A stretch of DNA of 64,000 nt from Ravibacter arvi (GCF_039540405.1 NZ_BAABEY010000020.1:124001-188000); one strand, 5' to 3'. Shown: positions 1 to 8,969, counted from the stretch's first letter. Numbers and translations: made by a program. The notes: generated from the letters alone by a model not told the origin.

Positions 1-60
1 GAAAAACCCCCATTTGATGTTAATTTTCGGATCGAACTGAACCCTGTTTACTTTACTTTT

Positions 61-966
61 ATGAAGCCGCGTTTTCACAAAATCAACATTCCGCTGGAGA
101 GCTCCTTCTCGCTAACGCACTCCATCGGGCCCAATTTTGGCAGGATATGGCATTTCCACCCGGAACTGGAGCTTCATTATACGGTAAAAGGCCAGGGAGT
201 CCGGTTCATTGGCGACAACGTTGATAACTTTTCGGAAAACGAGCTCATTCTACTGGGCGAAAACCTGCCGCATACCTGGCGCTGCGACGAGCGATTTTAT
301 CAGAACGACCCGGCCGTCCATGTAGAGGCGCTCGTGCTGCAATTTTTACCTGAATGCCTGGGAAAGGGATTTTATGAACTTCCGGAAACTTACCTGGTAA
401 GCAAATTATACGAAAAAGCACGACAGGGCTTGTATATACAGGGAGATACGAAGGCCGCAGTGATCAGCATGCTCTACCAGGCGCAGCAGGCCACAGGGAT
501 GGAACGACTGATTGTGTTCATCAAAATACTGCAGATACTGGCGGAGTCGAACGAATATACCACCATTGCCTCGGCCCATGCTTTTTACAAATCAAGCGAG
601 AAGGAAAACATCAGGCTGAACAATGTATACAATTATACGCTGGCCAATTTCAGGCGTGAAATTTCACTGGCGGAGGTCGCCGCAATCGGAAACCTGAGCG
701 TTACCTCCTTTTGCCGCTATTTCAAAATGATGACCAAAAAGCCTTACTACGACTTTTTAATTGAAATAAGGATCAGCCATGCCTGCCGCATGCTGATCGA
801 GGACAAGTACCCTATCGAAATCATCTGCTTCCAATGCGGTTTCAATAATATTTCCAATTTTTATCGTCATTTCAGAAAAGTATCCGGCATGACACCGTTG
901 GAATACAAAAAGAAATTCCTGGAGAAAGGAAGCGAAAAAAAATCGGTCGTCAGCTCCGGGAACTGA
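61..966 (+). CDS. AraC-family transcriptional regulator
   Basis: This 301-residue protein has the usual AraC length and order. Residues about 20-90 form a cupin-like sensor segment (FHPELELHYTVKGQG, then LGENLPHTWRCD), and residues about 190-290 carry two helix-turn-helix motifs (EVAAIGNLSVTSFCRYF; EIICFQCGFNNISNFYRHF) ending in GMTPLEYKKKF, the classic AraC C-terminus. It should bind DNA near sugar or metabolite genes, but no ligand can be read from the sequence. The ATG follows an AT-rich leader of 60 bases at the window edge, so the promoter and left neighbour are not fully visible. It converges on the PEP carboxylase gene with only 23 bases between stop codons. The last part of its coding region doubles as the terminator hairpin of that gene. 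Confidence 0.9.
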   Translation: MKPRFHKINIPLESSFSLTHSIGPNFGRIWHFHPELELHYTVKGQGVRFIGDNVDNFSENELILLGENLPHTWRCDERFYQNDPAVHVEALVLQFLPECLGKGFYELPETYLVSKLYEKARQGLYIQGDTKAAVISMLYQAQQATGMERLIVFIKILQILAESNEYTTIASAHAFYKSSEKENIRLNNVYNYTLANFRREISLAEVAAIGNLSVTSFCRYFKMMTKKPYYDFLIEIRISHACRMLIEDKYPIEIICFQCGFNNISNFYRHFRKVSGMTPLEYKKKFLEKGSEKKSVVSSGN

Positions 967-972
967 CGACCG
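934..972 (-). terminator. Rho-independent terminator of ppc, embedded in the araC-type gene
   Basis: A perfect 10-bp stem (CGGTCGTCAG at 944-953 with CTGACGACCG at 963-972) is followed on the minus strand by a run of eight T. Most of it lies inside the 3' end of the convergent AraC-family gene, which stops at 966. Confidence 0.75.
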
Positions 973-989
973 ACCGTATCCGTTTACTG

Positions 990-3581
990 CTAGGCTGAGT
1001 TCCTGGCAGCGTTGATAATACCAAACATAGCCCTTATAATCAACTTATTATACAAATCTGTCTGAGCGGGCGTAAGCTCGGAACTCTCAGCCAGAATCTG
1101 GAGGGCATATTGCTGGATCGTGATCAGCGGCAATACAATCCGCTCCCTGATCTTGATGGATTCCTTGGTAACATGGTTGCTGTCCAATAGCTCTTTCTGC
1201 TCGGAAATCTCCATCAGTGCACCGGTAGTACGCTCGAATTCTTCATAGATCATATTCCAGAATTCAGCGTACTCAGGCTCTTTGGTCAGGTACTTGGTCA
1301 CCGGGAAAAACGATTTCGACAAGGCCTGCATGGAATTCTCTATCAGCGTTCTGAAAAACAGGGATTTCCTGTAGAGTTTCTTCAGCGCGCCCATTTTGCC
1401 GGTTTCACGCATCGCGACAATCGCTTCGCCGAAACCGTAGAATCCGGGCACATTCTGCTTCATCTGCGCCCACGAGCCCACAAAAGGTATGGCACGTAAA
1501 TCTTCAAACCGCAGCCCCTCTCCGTCCTTTTTACGTTTCGTCGGGCGGCTTCCTATGTTGGTCTGCCCGTAAAAACGAAGAGGGGTCCGGTTCTCAAGGA
1601 ACGGCACGAAAGAGGGATGGTTTTTCAGCCTGAGGTACGATTCGTAAGAAGCTTCCGCCAGTTCTTCCAACAGCGCCTTGTCGGTATCGTTCAGTGACTC
1701 CGACTGCTCGTCCGCCGTACCCCTGAACAGGTGATTTTCGAACCCGGCGGTAAAAAGACGCTCCAGGTTGTACATGGCGGTCTGAACGGTCCCATAGTTA
1801 GAGCTGATCGTTTGCCCCTGGATGGTAAGCTGTATTTCCTTGTCTTCAATGTCCTTGCCGAGCGAGGCGTAGAAATCCTGGCTATTGCCGCCGCCTCTGC
1901 CGGGAGGGCCACCCCTGCCGTCAAAAAAGGTGACGTTCACCCCAAACTCCCGCGATACCCTGGTCAGCTCTTCCTTGGCCACATAGATGGACCAGTTGGC
2001 TCTGAGGTAGCCGCCGTCTTTGGTACCGTCCGAAAAACCGACCATGATGGTCTGCTTGTCGAACCGGCCGGCCAGGTGCGCCCGGTACTCCGGAATTTCG
2101 TACAAAGCCCGCATTACCTGCGGCGCGTTGGCCAAATCGTCGATAGTTTCAAACAACGGCACAATATCGAGCGGCACAGCGCCGTCGGGCTGCGCAATCA
2201 GGTTTTTGGCAAAAGCATACACCTGGATCACGTTCAGAGCAGAGCTGCAATTACTGATCACATAGCGGTGCGAGCCAAGCGGCCCGTTTCTTTTCTGAAT
2301 CTTTTTGACAGCATGGATCGAGCCCAGGATGTCTTTCGTGATTGCATCCTCGTAGTCGTCTATCCGGAGCGGTATATTGAGCGACAGCAGGAGATTTATC
2401 TTTTTGGCATCGTCCCACTGCTCATATTCTTCATATTTGAGAAGCGGCACTTTGCTTTCCAGCCGACGAAGTATATCCTCCCAGGCCTTGTCGTGCTTGG
2501 TGCTTACCTGGCGGATATCAAGGCTGGCAAAGTGAAACCCGAATAACCTGATTTTCAGTATAAATTTGTCCAGGTACTCTACAAATAATCCCTCGTGTCT
2601 TTCCTGGAGCACTTTTCTGGCGGCCAGCAGCTCTACCAATACCTCGTCGGCGCTGGCGTATCCCTGGTCCTCCGGCCCGAAAATGGTGTTGTTCATTTTG
2701 CGCTCCAGTACCACGATATAATCTTCCACGCCTTTAAAGGTAAGCCGGCGCTTCAGCACACGGATGTCCCGGTAATAAGTACGCAGAAGGGTGGATTTCA
2801 GCCTGGCGGCAACGTCCAATGTGGCCTGCTTGTCTACAAACGGGTTCCCGTCACGGTCGCCTCCGGGCCAGAAGCCCAACTGGAGAATCTGCGGATACTT
2901 CCATTCGTGAGCGGGGATTTGCAGAGCGTTGGCGAGCTTCCATACGATTTCTGCAATTGCATCGTAATAAACCTTTTCCAAAAACCAGCACAGACTCACG
3001 GCTTCCTCGTAAGGGGTCGGCTTTTCTTTATTGATAAAACCGGTTTTCCCCAATTGAAGCAGCAGGCGGTTAATGGCAGCAAAATCACTCTCGCGGATTG
3101 CGCTTTCCAGGTCATTGATAATCCCCAATACCTTGCCCGGGTAAAACTGGGTGGGATGGGCCGTCAAAACAATCCGGACACTGAACTCTTCCAGCTTTTT
3201 AATCATCTTTTCCCGCTGAGTCTCCGAACCGATCCTGTTGATCAGGAAATTGACGGAGCCTTTCCCTTCCAGGTCATGCGTTTCCGAGAAGGCTGCATCT
3301 TCGACGGAATCAAACAGCACCACCTGCCTTTCGATGTACTTGATCATCGAAAAGAGGAGATCAATCCGCTCTTTTTCTCCTGCCGATTCCAGTATTTCTC
3401 CAAAAAAAGCTTCGATTATCTCAACCGGTGATTTTCCGTTGGCAAAACCCTCCTCGCACTTTTGGGTAATAAGAGGCAGGATAGACCCGGTCTGAAAGAT
3501 TCCTTTATAGGGAAGACTCAGGAAAAGACTATTAAAAATATTGTACTTTGTTACTACGGTGTCCTGAAAAACGTCACTCAT
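990..3581 (-). CDS. ppc: Phosphoenolpyruvate carboxylase
   Basis: Catalyses PEP + bicarbonate to oxaloacetate + phosphate, an anaplerotic step in the cytosol. The hallmark segments are present in order: VLTAHPTQ with the catalytic His, GFWPGGDRDGNPFV, VGFSDGTKDGGYLRANW and the glycine-rich FDGRGGPPGRGGG. The ORF is open up to 3626, but the start is placed at the ATG at 3581 (MSDVFQDTVV), because the extra 15 residues lie in an AT-rich promoter-like stretch. That gives 863 residues, normal for the family. An oddity is the C-terminus: most PEP carboxylases end in QNTG, while this one ends INAARNSA. It lies 64 bases downstream of the Xer recombinase gene on the same strand and ends at a strong terminator. 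Confidence 0.95.
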   Translation of the reverse strand: MSDVFQDTVVTKYNIFNSLFLSLPYKGIFQTGSILPLITQKCEEGFANGKSPVEIIEAFFGEILESAGEKERIDLLFSMIKYIERQVVLFDSVEDAAFSETHDLEGKGSVNFLINRIGSETQREKMIKKLEEFSVRIVLTAHPTQFYPGKVLGIINDLESAIRESDFAAINRLLLQLGKTGFINKEKPTPYEEAVSLCWFLEKVYYDAIAEIVWKLANALQIPAHEWKYPQILQLGFWPGGDRDGNPFVDKQATLDVAARLKSTLLRTYYRDIRVLKRRLTFKGVEDYIVVLERKMNNTIFGPEDQGYASADEVLVELLAARKVLQERHEGLFVEYLDKFILKIRLFGFHFASLDIRQVSTKHDKAWEDILRRLESKVPLLKYEEYEQWDDAKKINLLLSLNIPLRIDDYEDAITKDILGSIHAVKKIQKRNGPLGSHRYVISNCSSALNVIQVYAFAKNLIAQPDGAVPLDIVPLFETIDDLANAPQVMRALYEIPEYRAHLAGRFDKQTIMVGFSDGTKDGGYLRANWSIYVAKEELTRVSREFGVNVTFFDGRGGPPGRGGGNSQDFYASLGKDIEDKEIQLTIQGQTISSNYGTVQTAMYNLERLFTAGFENHLFRGTADEQSESLNDTDKALLEELAEASYESYLRLKNHPSFVPFLENRTPLRFYGQTNIGSRPTKRKKDGEGLRFEDLRAIPFVGSWAQMKQNVPGFYGFGEAIVAMRETGKMGALKKLYRKSLFFRTLIENSMQALSKSFFPVTKYLTKEPEYAEFWNMIYEEFERTTGALMEISEQKELLDSNHVTKESIKIRERIVLPLITIQQYALQILAESSELTPAQTDLYNKLIIRAMFGIINAARNSA

Positions 3582-3644
3582 ATGACAAAATGTAAAATAA
3601 ACTTTTAACTTTTCCGCGTTCCGCAAATATAAACATAAAACCGT

Positions 3645-4520
3645 TCAGGCTTTCGGATGCGCCTGCAAAAAAGTCCGCTTAAGCTCCTCAATTGCATTGT
3701 GCGTATACACCTGTGTTGCGGCCAGGCCGGCGTGCCCCAGGAGCTCTTTTATGGCGTTTAAATCGGCGCCGCGGTTGAGTAAATGCGTCGCATAGGTATG
3801 TCGCAGCAGGTGGGGGCTTTTGTGCTCAATGGAAGTAACCGCCGACAAATACTTCTTCACCAGGCGCTGGACAAAAACTGGATAAAGCGGCTCGCCTTTG
3901 TCGGTCACGATCAACGGCGCGTCACTTTCTACCGGCTCCCGCTCGGTTATGCAGTTCCCGATTAATGTAATCAGGCTCCTGGTTACCGGAATGATCCGTT
4001 CTTTCGATCGTTTCCCGAAAACTTTGAGTGTTGCTGCGGGGATATTAACGTCTTCTATTTTCAGGCCGATCAGTTCCGACAAACGCATACCTGTTCCGTA
4101 CAGGATCTCGATCACCAGCCGGTCTCGCCTGCCCGAAGCAGAATCTTCAAAATTAACCTCTTCGAAAAGCAGCTCCATCGCACTTTCCTCTACAAAACCC
4201 GGTGGTTTTTTCGGCTTTTTCAAACTGTTCAGAAAGCCCGCCGGATCATTTTCTATGAAGCCTTTCCGCTTGAGGAACTTGTAAAAAGCACGCATCGCCG
4301 CGATCTTGCGATTAATGGAAACCGGGCTGAGCTTTTGTCCGGCCAATAGCACTACCCAGCCCCTCAGGTCGTTTCGTTCGGCTTGCCCGGGGAGTTTCCC
4401 CTGTTCCAGAAGGTAAACGCCAAGCTGTTCAAGATCGCTTCGGTAAGCCGCGACCGTGTGACGGCTGGATCTTTTCTCATATTGGAGATGGTCCAGAAAA
4501 ACTTTGAGTAGGTCCCGCAT
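3645..4520 (-). CDS. Xer-type tyrosine recombinase (XerC/XerD family)
   Basis: A site-specific recombinase of 292 residues, the normal Xer length. An N-terminal SAM-like core-binding domain (FLDHLQYEKRSSRHTVAAYRSDL, residues about 7-90) is followed by the catalytic domain with the tyrosine recombinase residues: Arg in GTGMRLSELIGLK, the HLLRHTYATHLL box, LGHAGLAATQVYTH with the nucleophilic Tyr, and a C-terminus (EELKRTFLQAHPKA) typical of XerC/XerD. The likely role is chromosome dimer resolution. The ORF continues upstream to 4724, but that extension translates the REP-like repeats, so the start is set at the ATG at 4520. Its position beside ppc, without phage or plasmid genes, fits a housekeeping recombinase. 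Whether it is XerC or XerD cannot be decided here. Confidence 0.88.
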   Translation of the reverse strand: MRDLLKVFLDHLQYEKRSSRHTVAAYRSDLEQLGVYLLEQGKLPGQAERNDLRGWVVLLAGQKLSPVSINRKIAAMRAFYKFLKRKGFIENDPAGFLNSLKKPKKPPGFVEESAMELLFEEVNFEDSASGRRDRLVIEILYGTGMRLSELIGLKIEDVNIPAATLKVFGKRSKERIIPVTRSLITLIGNCITEREPVESDAPLIVTDKGEPLYPVFVQRLVKKYLSAVTSIEHKSPHLLRHTYATHLLNRGADLNAIKELLGHAGLAATQVYTHNAIEELKRTFLQAHPKA

Positions 4521-4559
4521 TTTGATGGAATTACCTGTTCGTAAATCTGAGGTAAAGCT

Positions 4560-5268
4560 ACGACATTCCCCCGTCATTCCGTTGTCAATGGTAGTCAATG
4601 GTAGCCGGAGGCTACCACCCGGACGGTCATCCTGAGCAAAGCGCAGCGGAGTCGAAGGATCTCCTGTTGCTATAAAAAAGTCCTCTGAAAGGGATTGGGT
4701 ACGGGGACCGGGAGATCCCTCCACTGCGGTCGGGATGACCCTCCGGGTGGTGCGGCTCCAAACCTGTTGTTGTCAATGGTAGCGCATCTGCCGGATGGTC
4801 ATCCTGAAGCGGAACGCAGCGGAGCCGAAGGATCTCCTGTTGCTATAAAAAGTCCTCTGAAAGGGATTGGGTACGGGAAAAGGAGATCCCTCCACTGCGG
4901 TCGGGATGACCCTCCGGTTGGTGCGGCTCCAAACCTGTTGTTGTCAATGGTAGCGCATCTGCCGGACGGTCATCCTGAAGCGGAGCGCAGCGGAGCCGAA
5001 GGATCTCCTGTTGCTATAAAAAAGTCCTCTGAAAGGGATTGGGTACGGGGACCGGGAGATCCCTCCATTCCGCTGCGCTCCAGTCGGGATGACCCTCCGG
5101 TTGGAGCGGCGCCAAACCTGTTGTTGTCAATGGTAGCGCATCTGCCGGATGGTCATCCTGAAGCGGAGCGCAGCGGAGTCGAAGGATCTCCTGTTGCTAT
5201 AAAAAAGCCCTCTGAAAGGGATTGGGTACTGGGAGCGGGAGATCCCTCCGTTGCGGTTGGGATGACAG
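4560..5268. repeat. REP/BIME-like palindromic repeat cluster 1 (four tandem units)
   Basis: Four near-identical units begin with GTCATCCTGA at 4626, 4798, 4969 and 5152 (spacings 172, 171 and 183 bases). Each has two outer arms, GTCATCC...GGATGAC, and two inner arms, GGATCTCC...GGAGATCC, enclosing a conserved centre with GAAAGGGATTGGGTAC. Units are joined by a linker containing GTTGTTGTCAATGGTAGCGC. The left edge (4600-4626) carries the small palindrome GGTAGCCGGAGGCTACC. ORFs read through this stretch only translate the repeat. The same family occurs at 19.6-20.2 and 60.7-61.2 kb in the opposite orientation. Confidence 0.9.
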
Positions 5269-5300
5269 GGCGGCAGAGACTCACTTTATCACATACTAAA

Positions 5301-5344
5301 GCCACGAATTCACGAATAAAGCGACCTATTCGTGAATTCGTGGC
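5301..5344. repeat. 18-bp perfect palindrome, second dispersed repeat family
   Basis: GCCACGAATTCACGAATA (5301-5318) and its exact reverse complement (5327-5344) are separated by 8 bases. A related but imperfect copy lies at 61128-61172. It sits just beyond the stop codon of the aldolase/dehydrogenase gene (5365) and could act as a transcription barrier for it, although there is no T-run. Confidence 0.8.
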
Positions 5345-5364
5345 CACAACAAAGAACCCGCGTT

Positions 5365-7494
5365 CTATCTCAAAAAGCCCATCGCAACTCCTCCGTCCAC
5401 GTTCAGAACGTTTCCGGTCGATTTATTCAGAAGCCCGCCGACAAATGCAAAACAGGCGTTTGCGATATCTTCAGGCAGAATGGCCTCGTTCAGCAGCGTC
5501 CGCTTGGCATAATAAGCCGGAAGTTCCTCAACGGTAATTCCGTAAGCTTTTGCGCGGCCTTCGGCCCAGCCGCCGGCCCAGATATTGGAATCGGCAATTA
5601 CCGCGTCGGGGTTAACGGAATTTACCCGGATTTTATCCCCGCCCAGTTCTGCAGCCAATAGCCTCGACATATGCGCCTGGGCAGCCTTCGCCGACCCGTA
5701 GCCGGCATTATTCGGTCCGGACACCACCGAATTTTTGGACACAATATTCACAATATCCCCACCCAGGCCCTGCTTGCGGAGTATTTCAACACCTGCCTTG
5801 GAAACCATAAACTGGCCTTTCACCAGGATGTCATAAAGTTTGTCCCATTCCTCGATGGAGTGGTCTGTTATGGACTTCGAAATACTGATCCCGGCGTTGT
5901 TGACAATTATGTCGACCCCGCCAAACGCAAGGCACGAGGCCTTGAATGCGTTTTCAATGCTGGCCTCGTCGGTTACGTTCAAAACGGCTGTCGCTACCGC
6001 ATCCCGGCCAAAAACCTTTTCAAACTCCGCCTCAGCACTTTTTAAACGGTCTTCATTGATATCATTCAGAACCACCACGGCACCTTCCTGCACGAATTTA
6101 CGTGCAATTGCCTTGCCGATACCGCCCGCACTGCCCGTAACGAGGGCGATTTTACCCGATAGCGGCTTTGGTTTCGGCATGCGCTGCAATTTTGCCTCCT
6201 CCAACAACCAGTATTCGATATCAAAGGCTTCCTGGCGCGGAAGAGAAGTATATTCACTTACGGCTTCAGCGCCTTTCATCACGTTAATAGCGTTCGTATA
6301 AAACTCTGCCGCAACGCGGGACGTCTGCTTGTTTTTAGCAAATGTAAACATACCCACACCCGGATAAAGAATCACCACCGGGTTCGGGTCGCGCATCGCA
6401 GGACTATTCGCATGCTTACACGTTTCGTAGTATTCGGTATACATGGCGCGGTAAGCTTCTACCGCGGGCAGGATTTTCGCTTTCAGCGATTCCGTATCGG
6501 ACAAATCCGCATCCGGCGCCAGGTCAAGCACCAACGGCGAAATTTTGGTCCGGAGGAAGTGGTCCGGGCAAGAGGTTCCCAACGGGGCCAGGCGCGCCAG
6601 GTCGTTGGAGTTAGCAAACTCAAGTACCCGTTCGTCGTCCGTAAAATGCCCCACCATCTGCACATAGCTCGAGCAGAAACCCCGTAGAACCGGAGCTAGC
6701 GCCGCCGCCTGTTCCTTTCTCGCAGCAGGCTCCAGGCTTGTGATTTTGGCGCCGCCGAAGACCGGCCGCTTTTTGCCATAATTGGCCTCCAGGTATTCTG
6801 CGCACTTCTCAATTACTTCCAGGGTATTGACATAGCTTTCATAAGCCGTATCTCCCCAGGTGAAAAGCCCGTGAGACCCGAGCATAATCCCACGCAGGGC
6901 AACACCCTTCTCAGCATTTTCCTGCAGACAGGCGCGGAGTTTCAGGCCCAGGTCAAACCCGGGGCGTTGCCACTCTACCCAGCCGATGGTGCCGCCGAAA
7001 AGCTCTTCTGTTATTTTCTTTCCATCCTTTGCGGCCGCTATTGCAATAGCGGCATCAGGATGGAGGTGATCAATATGTGCAAACGGAAGGAACCCGTGGA
7101 GCGGCGTATCAATGGAAGGCGCTTTCGAGTTCAGATCAAAAATGCTATGGTTAAACAATTCCACCATTTCATCTTCGAATTCAATGCCCCGGTAAACGTT
7201 CTCCAGGCTCCTCAAACGGTCGATGTACAAGGCGGCACAACCCGATTTTGTAAGCGTGCCTATGTCCCCGCCCGAACCTTTGATCCACATCACTTCGGTC
7301 GGTTGCCCGGTGAGCGGGTCCTTGTCGGTTATTTTCACAGAAGTATTTCCGCCGCCGTAGTTGGTCAGTCTGAGATCTGCCCCCAGCAGGTTGGAACGAT
7401 AAATAAACAAAGCGACCTCGTCACCAGCAAGCTCGCTGGCCTTTGCTTCGTCCCACAAATAACTTACATGTTTGAAGGCGTTTTTGTCAGCCAT
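5365..7494 (-). CDS. Bifunctional rhamnulose-1-phosphate aldolase / short-chain dehydrogenase
   Basis: A two-domain fusion of 709 residues. Residues 1 to about 430 are a class II aldolase/adducin domain (GGGNTSVK, SGGDIGTL, GSHGLFTWG with a metal-ligand His). Residues from about 448 are a short-chain dehydrogenase with the Rossmann motif VTGSAGGIGKAIA, NNAG and the catalytic YGSAKAAQ (YxxxK). Members of this family (RhaEW, Bacillus YuxG type) split L-rhamnulose-1-phosphate to dihydroxyacetone phosphate and L-lactaldehyde and oxidise the lactaldehyde to lactate. The substrate here is inferred from family identity, since no other rhamnose gene is in the window. A TAAGTTTG element on the minus strand at 7573-7580 fits a Bacteroidota -7 box, but I see no good -33 box. 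Downstream lie the palindrome and repeat cluster 1. Confidence 0.92.
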   Translation of the reverse strand: MADKNAFKHVSYLWDEAKASELAGDEVALFIYRSNLLGADLRLTNYGGGNTSVKITDKDPLTGQPTEVMWIKGSGGDIGTLTKSGCAALYIDRLRSLENVYRGIEFEDEMVELFNHSIFDLNSKAPSIDTPLHGFLPFAHIDHLHPDAAIAIAAAKDGKKITEELFGGTIGWVEWQRPGFDLGLKLRACLQENAEKGVALRGIMLGSHGLFTWGDTAYESYVNTLEVIEKCAEYLEANYGKKRPVFGGAKITSLEPAARKEQAAALAPVLRGFCSSYVQMVGHFTDDERVLEFANSNDLARLAPLGTSCPDHFLRTKISPLVLDLAPDADLSDTESLKAKILPAVEAYRAMYTEYYETCKHANSPAMRDPNPVVILYPGVGMFTFAKNKQTSRVAAEFYTNAINVMKGAEAVSEYTSLPRQEAFDIEYWLLEEAKLQRMPKPKPLSGKIALVTGSAGGIGKAIARKFVQEGAVVVLNDINEDRLKSAEAEFEKVFGRDAVATAVLNVTDEASIENAFKASCLAFGGVDIIVNNAGISISKSITDHSIEEWDKLYDILVKGQFMVSKAGVEILRKQGLGGDIVNIVSKNSVVSGPNNAGYGSAKAAQAHMSRLLAAELGGDKIRVNSVNPDAVIADSNIWAGGWAEGRAKAYGITVEELPAYYAKRTLLNEAILPEDIANACFAFVGGLLNKSTGNVLNVDGGVAMGFLR

Positions 7495-7660
7495 TTTAGA
7501 ATAATTGCGTTAGAATGGTTCTTTTGGCAGAACCGGCATCGTGGTTTAGGCGCCCAATACCTGCTCTCATAACAAACTTACAGGTAAATCCCCGCGGAAC
7601 TTTCCTATACCTACCTGCTACCGGGCCAAAAAAGACTTCCGGGAAAATTTATCCGGGTAA

Positions 7661-7693
7661 TTATTTGTAATAAGTCTAAATACATTATCTTTG
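7661..7693 (+). promoter_or_regulatory. Promoter of the Fur-family gene with overlapping inverted repeat
   Basis: TATCTTTG at 7686-7693 matches the -7 consensus TAnnTTTG, and TTTG at 7664-7667 is a -33 element 18 bases upstream. The -33 element lies inside the perfect inverted repeat TTATT-TGT-AATAA (7661-7673), which resembles an AT-rich Fur/PerR-type operator. Autoregulation by the downstream gene is inferred. Confidence 0.6.
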
Positions 7694-7810
7694 CATAAAG
7701 AAACGATAGCCTGATATGAACAGAAGGGCCATCCTTTTTTGTTGCATGAACGAGGGGAAGGGAGAAGCAGAACTTATCCATTTACCGTCACTTTTAGTTT
7801 TCTGGTTCGG

Positions 7811-8296
7811 ATGAATACGATAGGATTTGAGAAAGTCAGACAGATTTTAGAGAAAGAACTCGAAAATCGAAATTTGAGAAAAACAACAGAGCGGTTTACG
7901 ATCCTGGAGGAGGTATACAGTCGCAATGACCATTTTGACGTGGAGGATCTCTATGATACGCTTTTAAGCAAGAATTTTCACGTAAGCCGGGCTACCGTCT
8001 ACAATACGCTGGACATGCTGGTGGCCTGCGGCCTGGTAAAAAAACACCGCTTTAACGGCGATGGAGCAGTATTTGAAAAAGCGTTGGGATTCAGGCAGCA
8101 CGGGCATCTCGTGTGCAATGAGTGCCACCACATCAAAGAATTCTGCGATCCCAGGCTTCAAGCCATCCAGGACAACGTGGGAGTCGCATTGGGTTTCAAC
8201 ATTACCGATCAGGCACTGGTGTTCTACGGCACGTGCAGCGAAGACAACTGTGAAAACAGAATCAGTGCGCCCCTTAAAAAAGAGGCGCACCAATAG
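7811..8296 (+). CDS. Fur/PerR-family metalloregulator
   Basis: A metal- or peroxide-responsive repressor of 161 residues. The N-terminal winged helix (KTTERFTILEEVYSRNDHFD, VSRATVYNTLDMLVACGLV) is followed by a dimerisation domain with HGHLVCNECHHIKEFC (His-rich metal site and a CxxC) and a second cysteine pair in GTCSEDNC, which suggest a structural zinc site. Sequence alone does not separate Fur (iron), PerR (peroxide) and Zur (zinc). The ORF extends upstream to 7739, but the start at 7811 (MNTIGFEKVRQIL) gives a normal N-terminus. A palindrome over its own promoter suggests autoregulation. It ends at a terminator shared with the convergent DUF2911 gene. Confidence 0.9.
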   Translation: MNTIGFEKVRQILEKELENRNLRKTTERFTILEEVYSRNDHFDVEDLYDTLLSKNFHVSRATVYNTLDMLVACGLVKKHRFNGDGAVFEKALGFRQHGHLVCNECHHIKEFCDPRLQAIQDNVGVALGFNITDQALVFYGTCSEDNCENRISAPLKKEAHQ

Positions 8297-8340
8297 CCTG
8301 GCAAAGAAGGATTATATTGGTTAACAATGAGTAGTGGCAA

Positions 8341-8378
8341 AGACCTCTTCCGATTTTCGGAGGAGGTTCTTTTTTTTA
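8341..8378 (+). terminator. Rho-independent terminator after the Fur-family gene
   Basis: GACCTCTTCCGA and TCGGAGGAGGTTC form a near-perfect stem around a TTTT loop, followed by a run of eight T. It sits between convergent genes ending at 8296 and 8387. Confidence 0.75.
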
Positions 8379-8386
8379 GCCCGCTA

Positions 8387-8899
8387 TCAGAATTTGATCG
8401 GCACCGAAAACCCGGCATTGCCCCATTGAAAATCCAAAGATGAAGCTGCTACCCTGAAGGTCAGCTTTTCTTCCGAGTTGCTGAACGTCTTGGCAGGAAC
8501 TTTAACCTGCAACACGTCTTTTCCTTTATGCTGCTCATACTTATACGCACCCCATTGGTCAAGCTGGCCATTCAATATAATCGTCCAATCTTTTTCTGAC
8601 GGAGTTGCGAAAAGCGTATAAGTACCTGCTTTTACACTTTTCCCCCCAAAAGTACCGTCCTTTTTAAAGGTAATTTCAGTAGCCTTGTTTGCGCCGATCC
8701 TCCAGACTTTTCCATATTTCTCGAGGGCAGGACTGCCTTCGGGACCGAATAATTCCCTTCCCTTTCTGGATGGCTGTCCATATTCAATTTTAACATTTCC
8801 GCTTTCTGCGCTTACCCTCGGACTTTCCTCCTTCTTCTGTGCAATAACGAAAGCCAGGGTCGCGGCAAAAACAGCAAAAAATAAACCTACTCTTTTCAT
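8387..8899 (-). CDS. Exported DUF2911-family protein
   Basis: The 170-residue product starts with a signal peptide (MKRVGLFFAVFAATLAFVIAQ) and is then a single DUF2911 domain: a YGQPSRKGRELFG motif, then VWRIGANKATEITF, GTYTLFATPSEKDWTIILN and a WGAYKY segment. This family is common in Bacteroidota and has no established biochemical role. It is probably a periplasmic or envelope protein. The ATG at 8899 is chosen over the ORF start at 8932 because it places the signal peptide at the N-terminus. It lies 70 bases downstream of rnr on the same strand and may be co-transcribed. Confidence 0.85.
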   Translation of the reverse strand: MKRVGLFFAVFAATLAFVIAQKKEESPRVSAESGNVKIEYGQPSRKGRELFGPEGSPALEKYGKVWRIGANKATEITFKKDGTFGGKSVKAGTYTLFATPSEKDWTIILNGQLDQWGAYKYEQHKGKDVLQVKVPAKTFSNSEEKLTFRVAASSLDFQWGNAGFSVPIKF

Positions 8900-8969
8900 G
8901 TTTTTCTCGGTTTGATGGTTCGAATATCCCAATTAACGTTACAATTTGATTTTTGTTACACACGCCCTC

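Noticed and set aside
1731..3431. Long plus-strand ORFs (271 and 278 codons) opposite ppc
   Set aside because: They are antisense shadows of a gene with intact PEP carboxylase motifs, and their translations show no domain.
4695..5537. 280-codon ORF on the plus strand through repeat cluster 1
   Set aside because: Its product is the repeat translated three times (PDGHPEAERSGAEGSPVAIK) and it runs into the antisense of the aldolase gene. No coding signal remains once the repeats are recognised.
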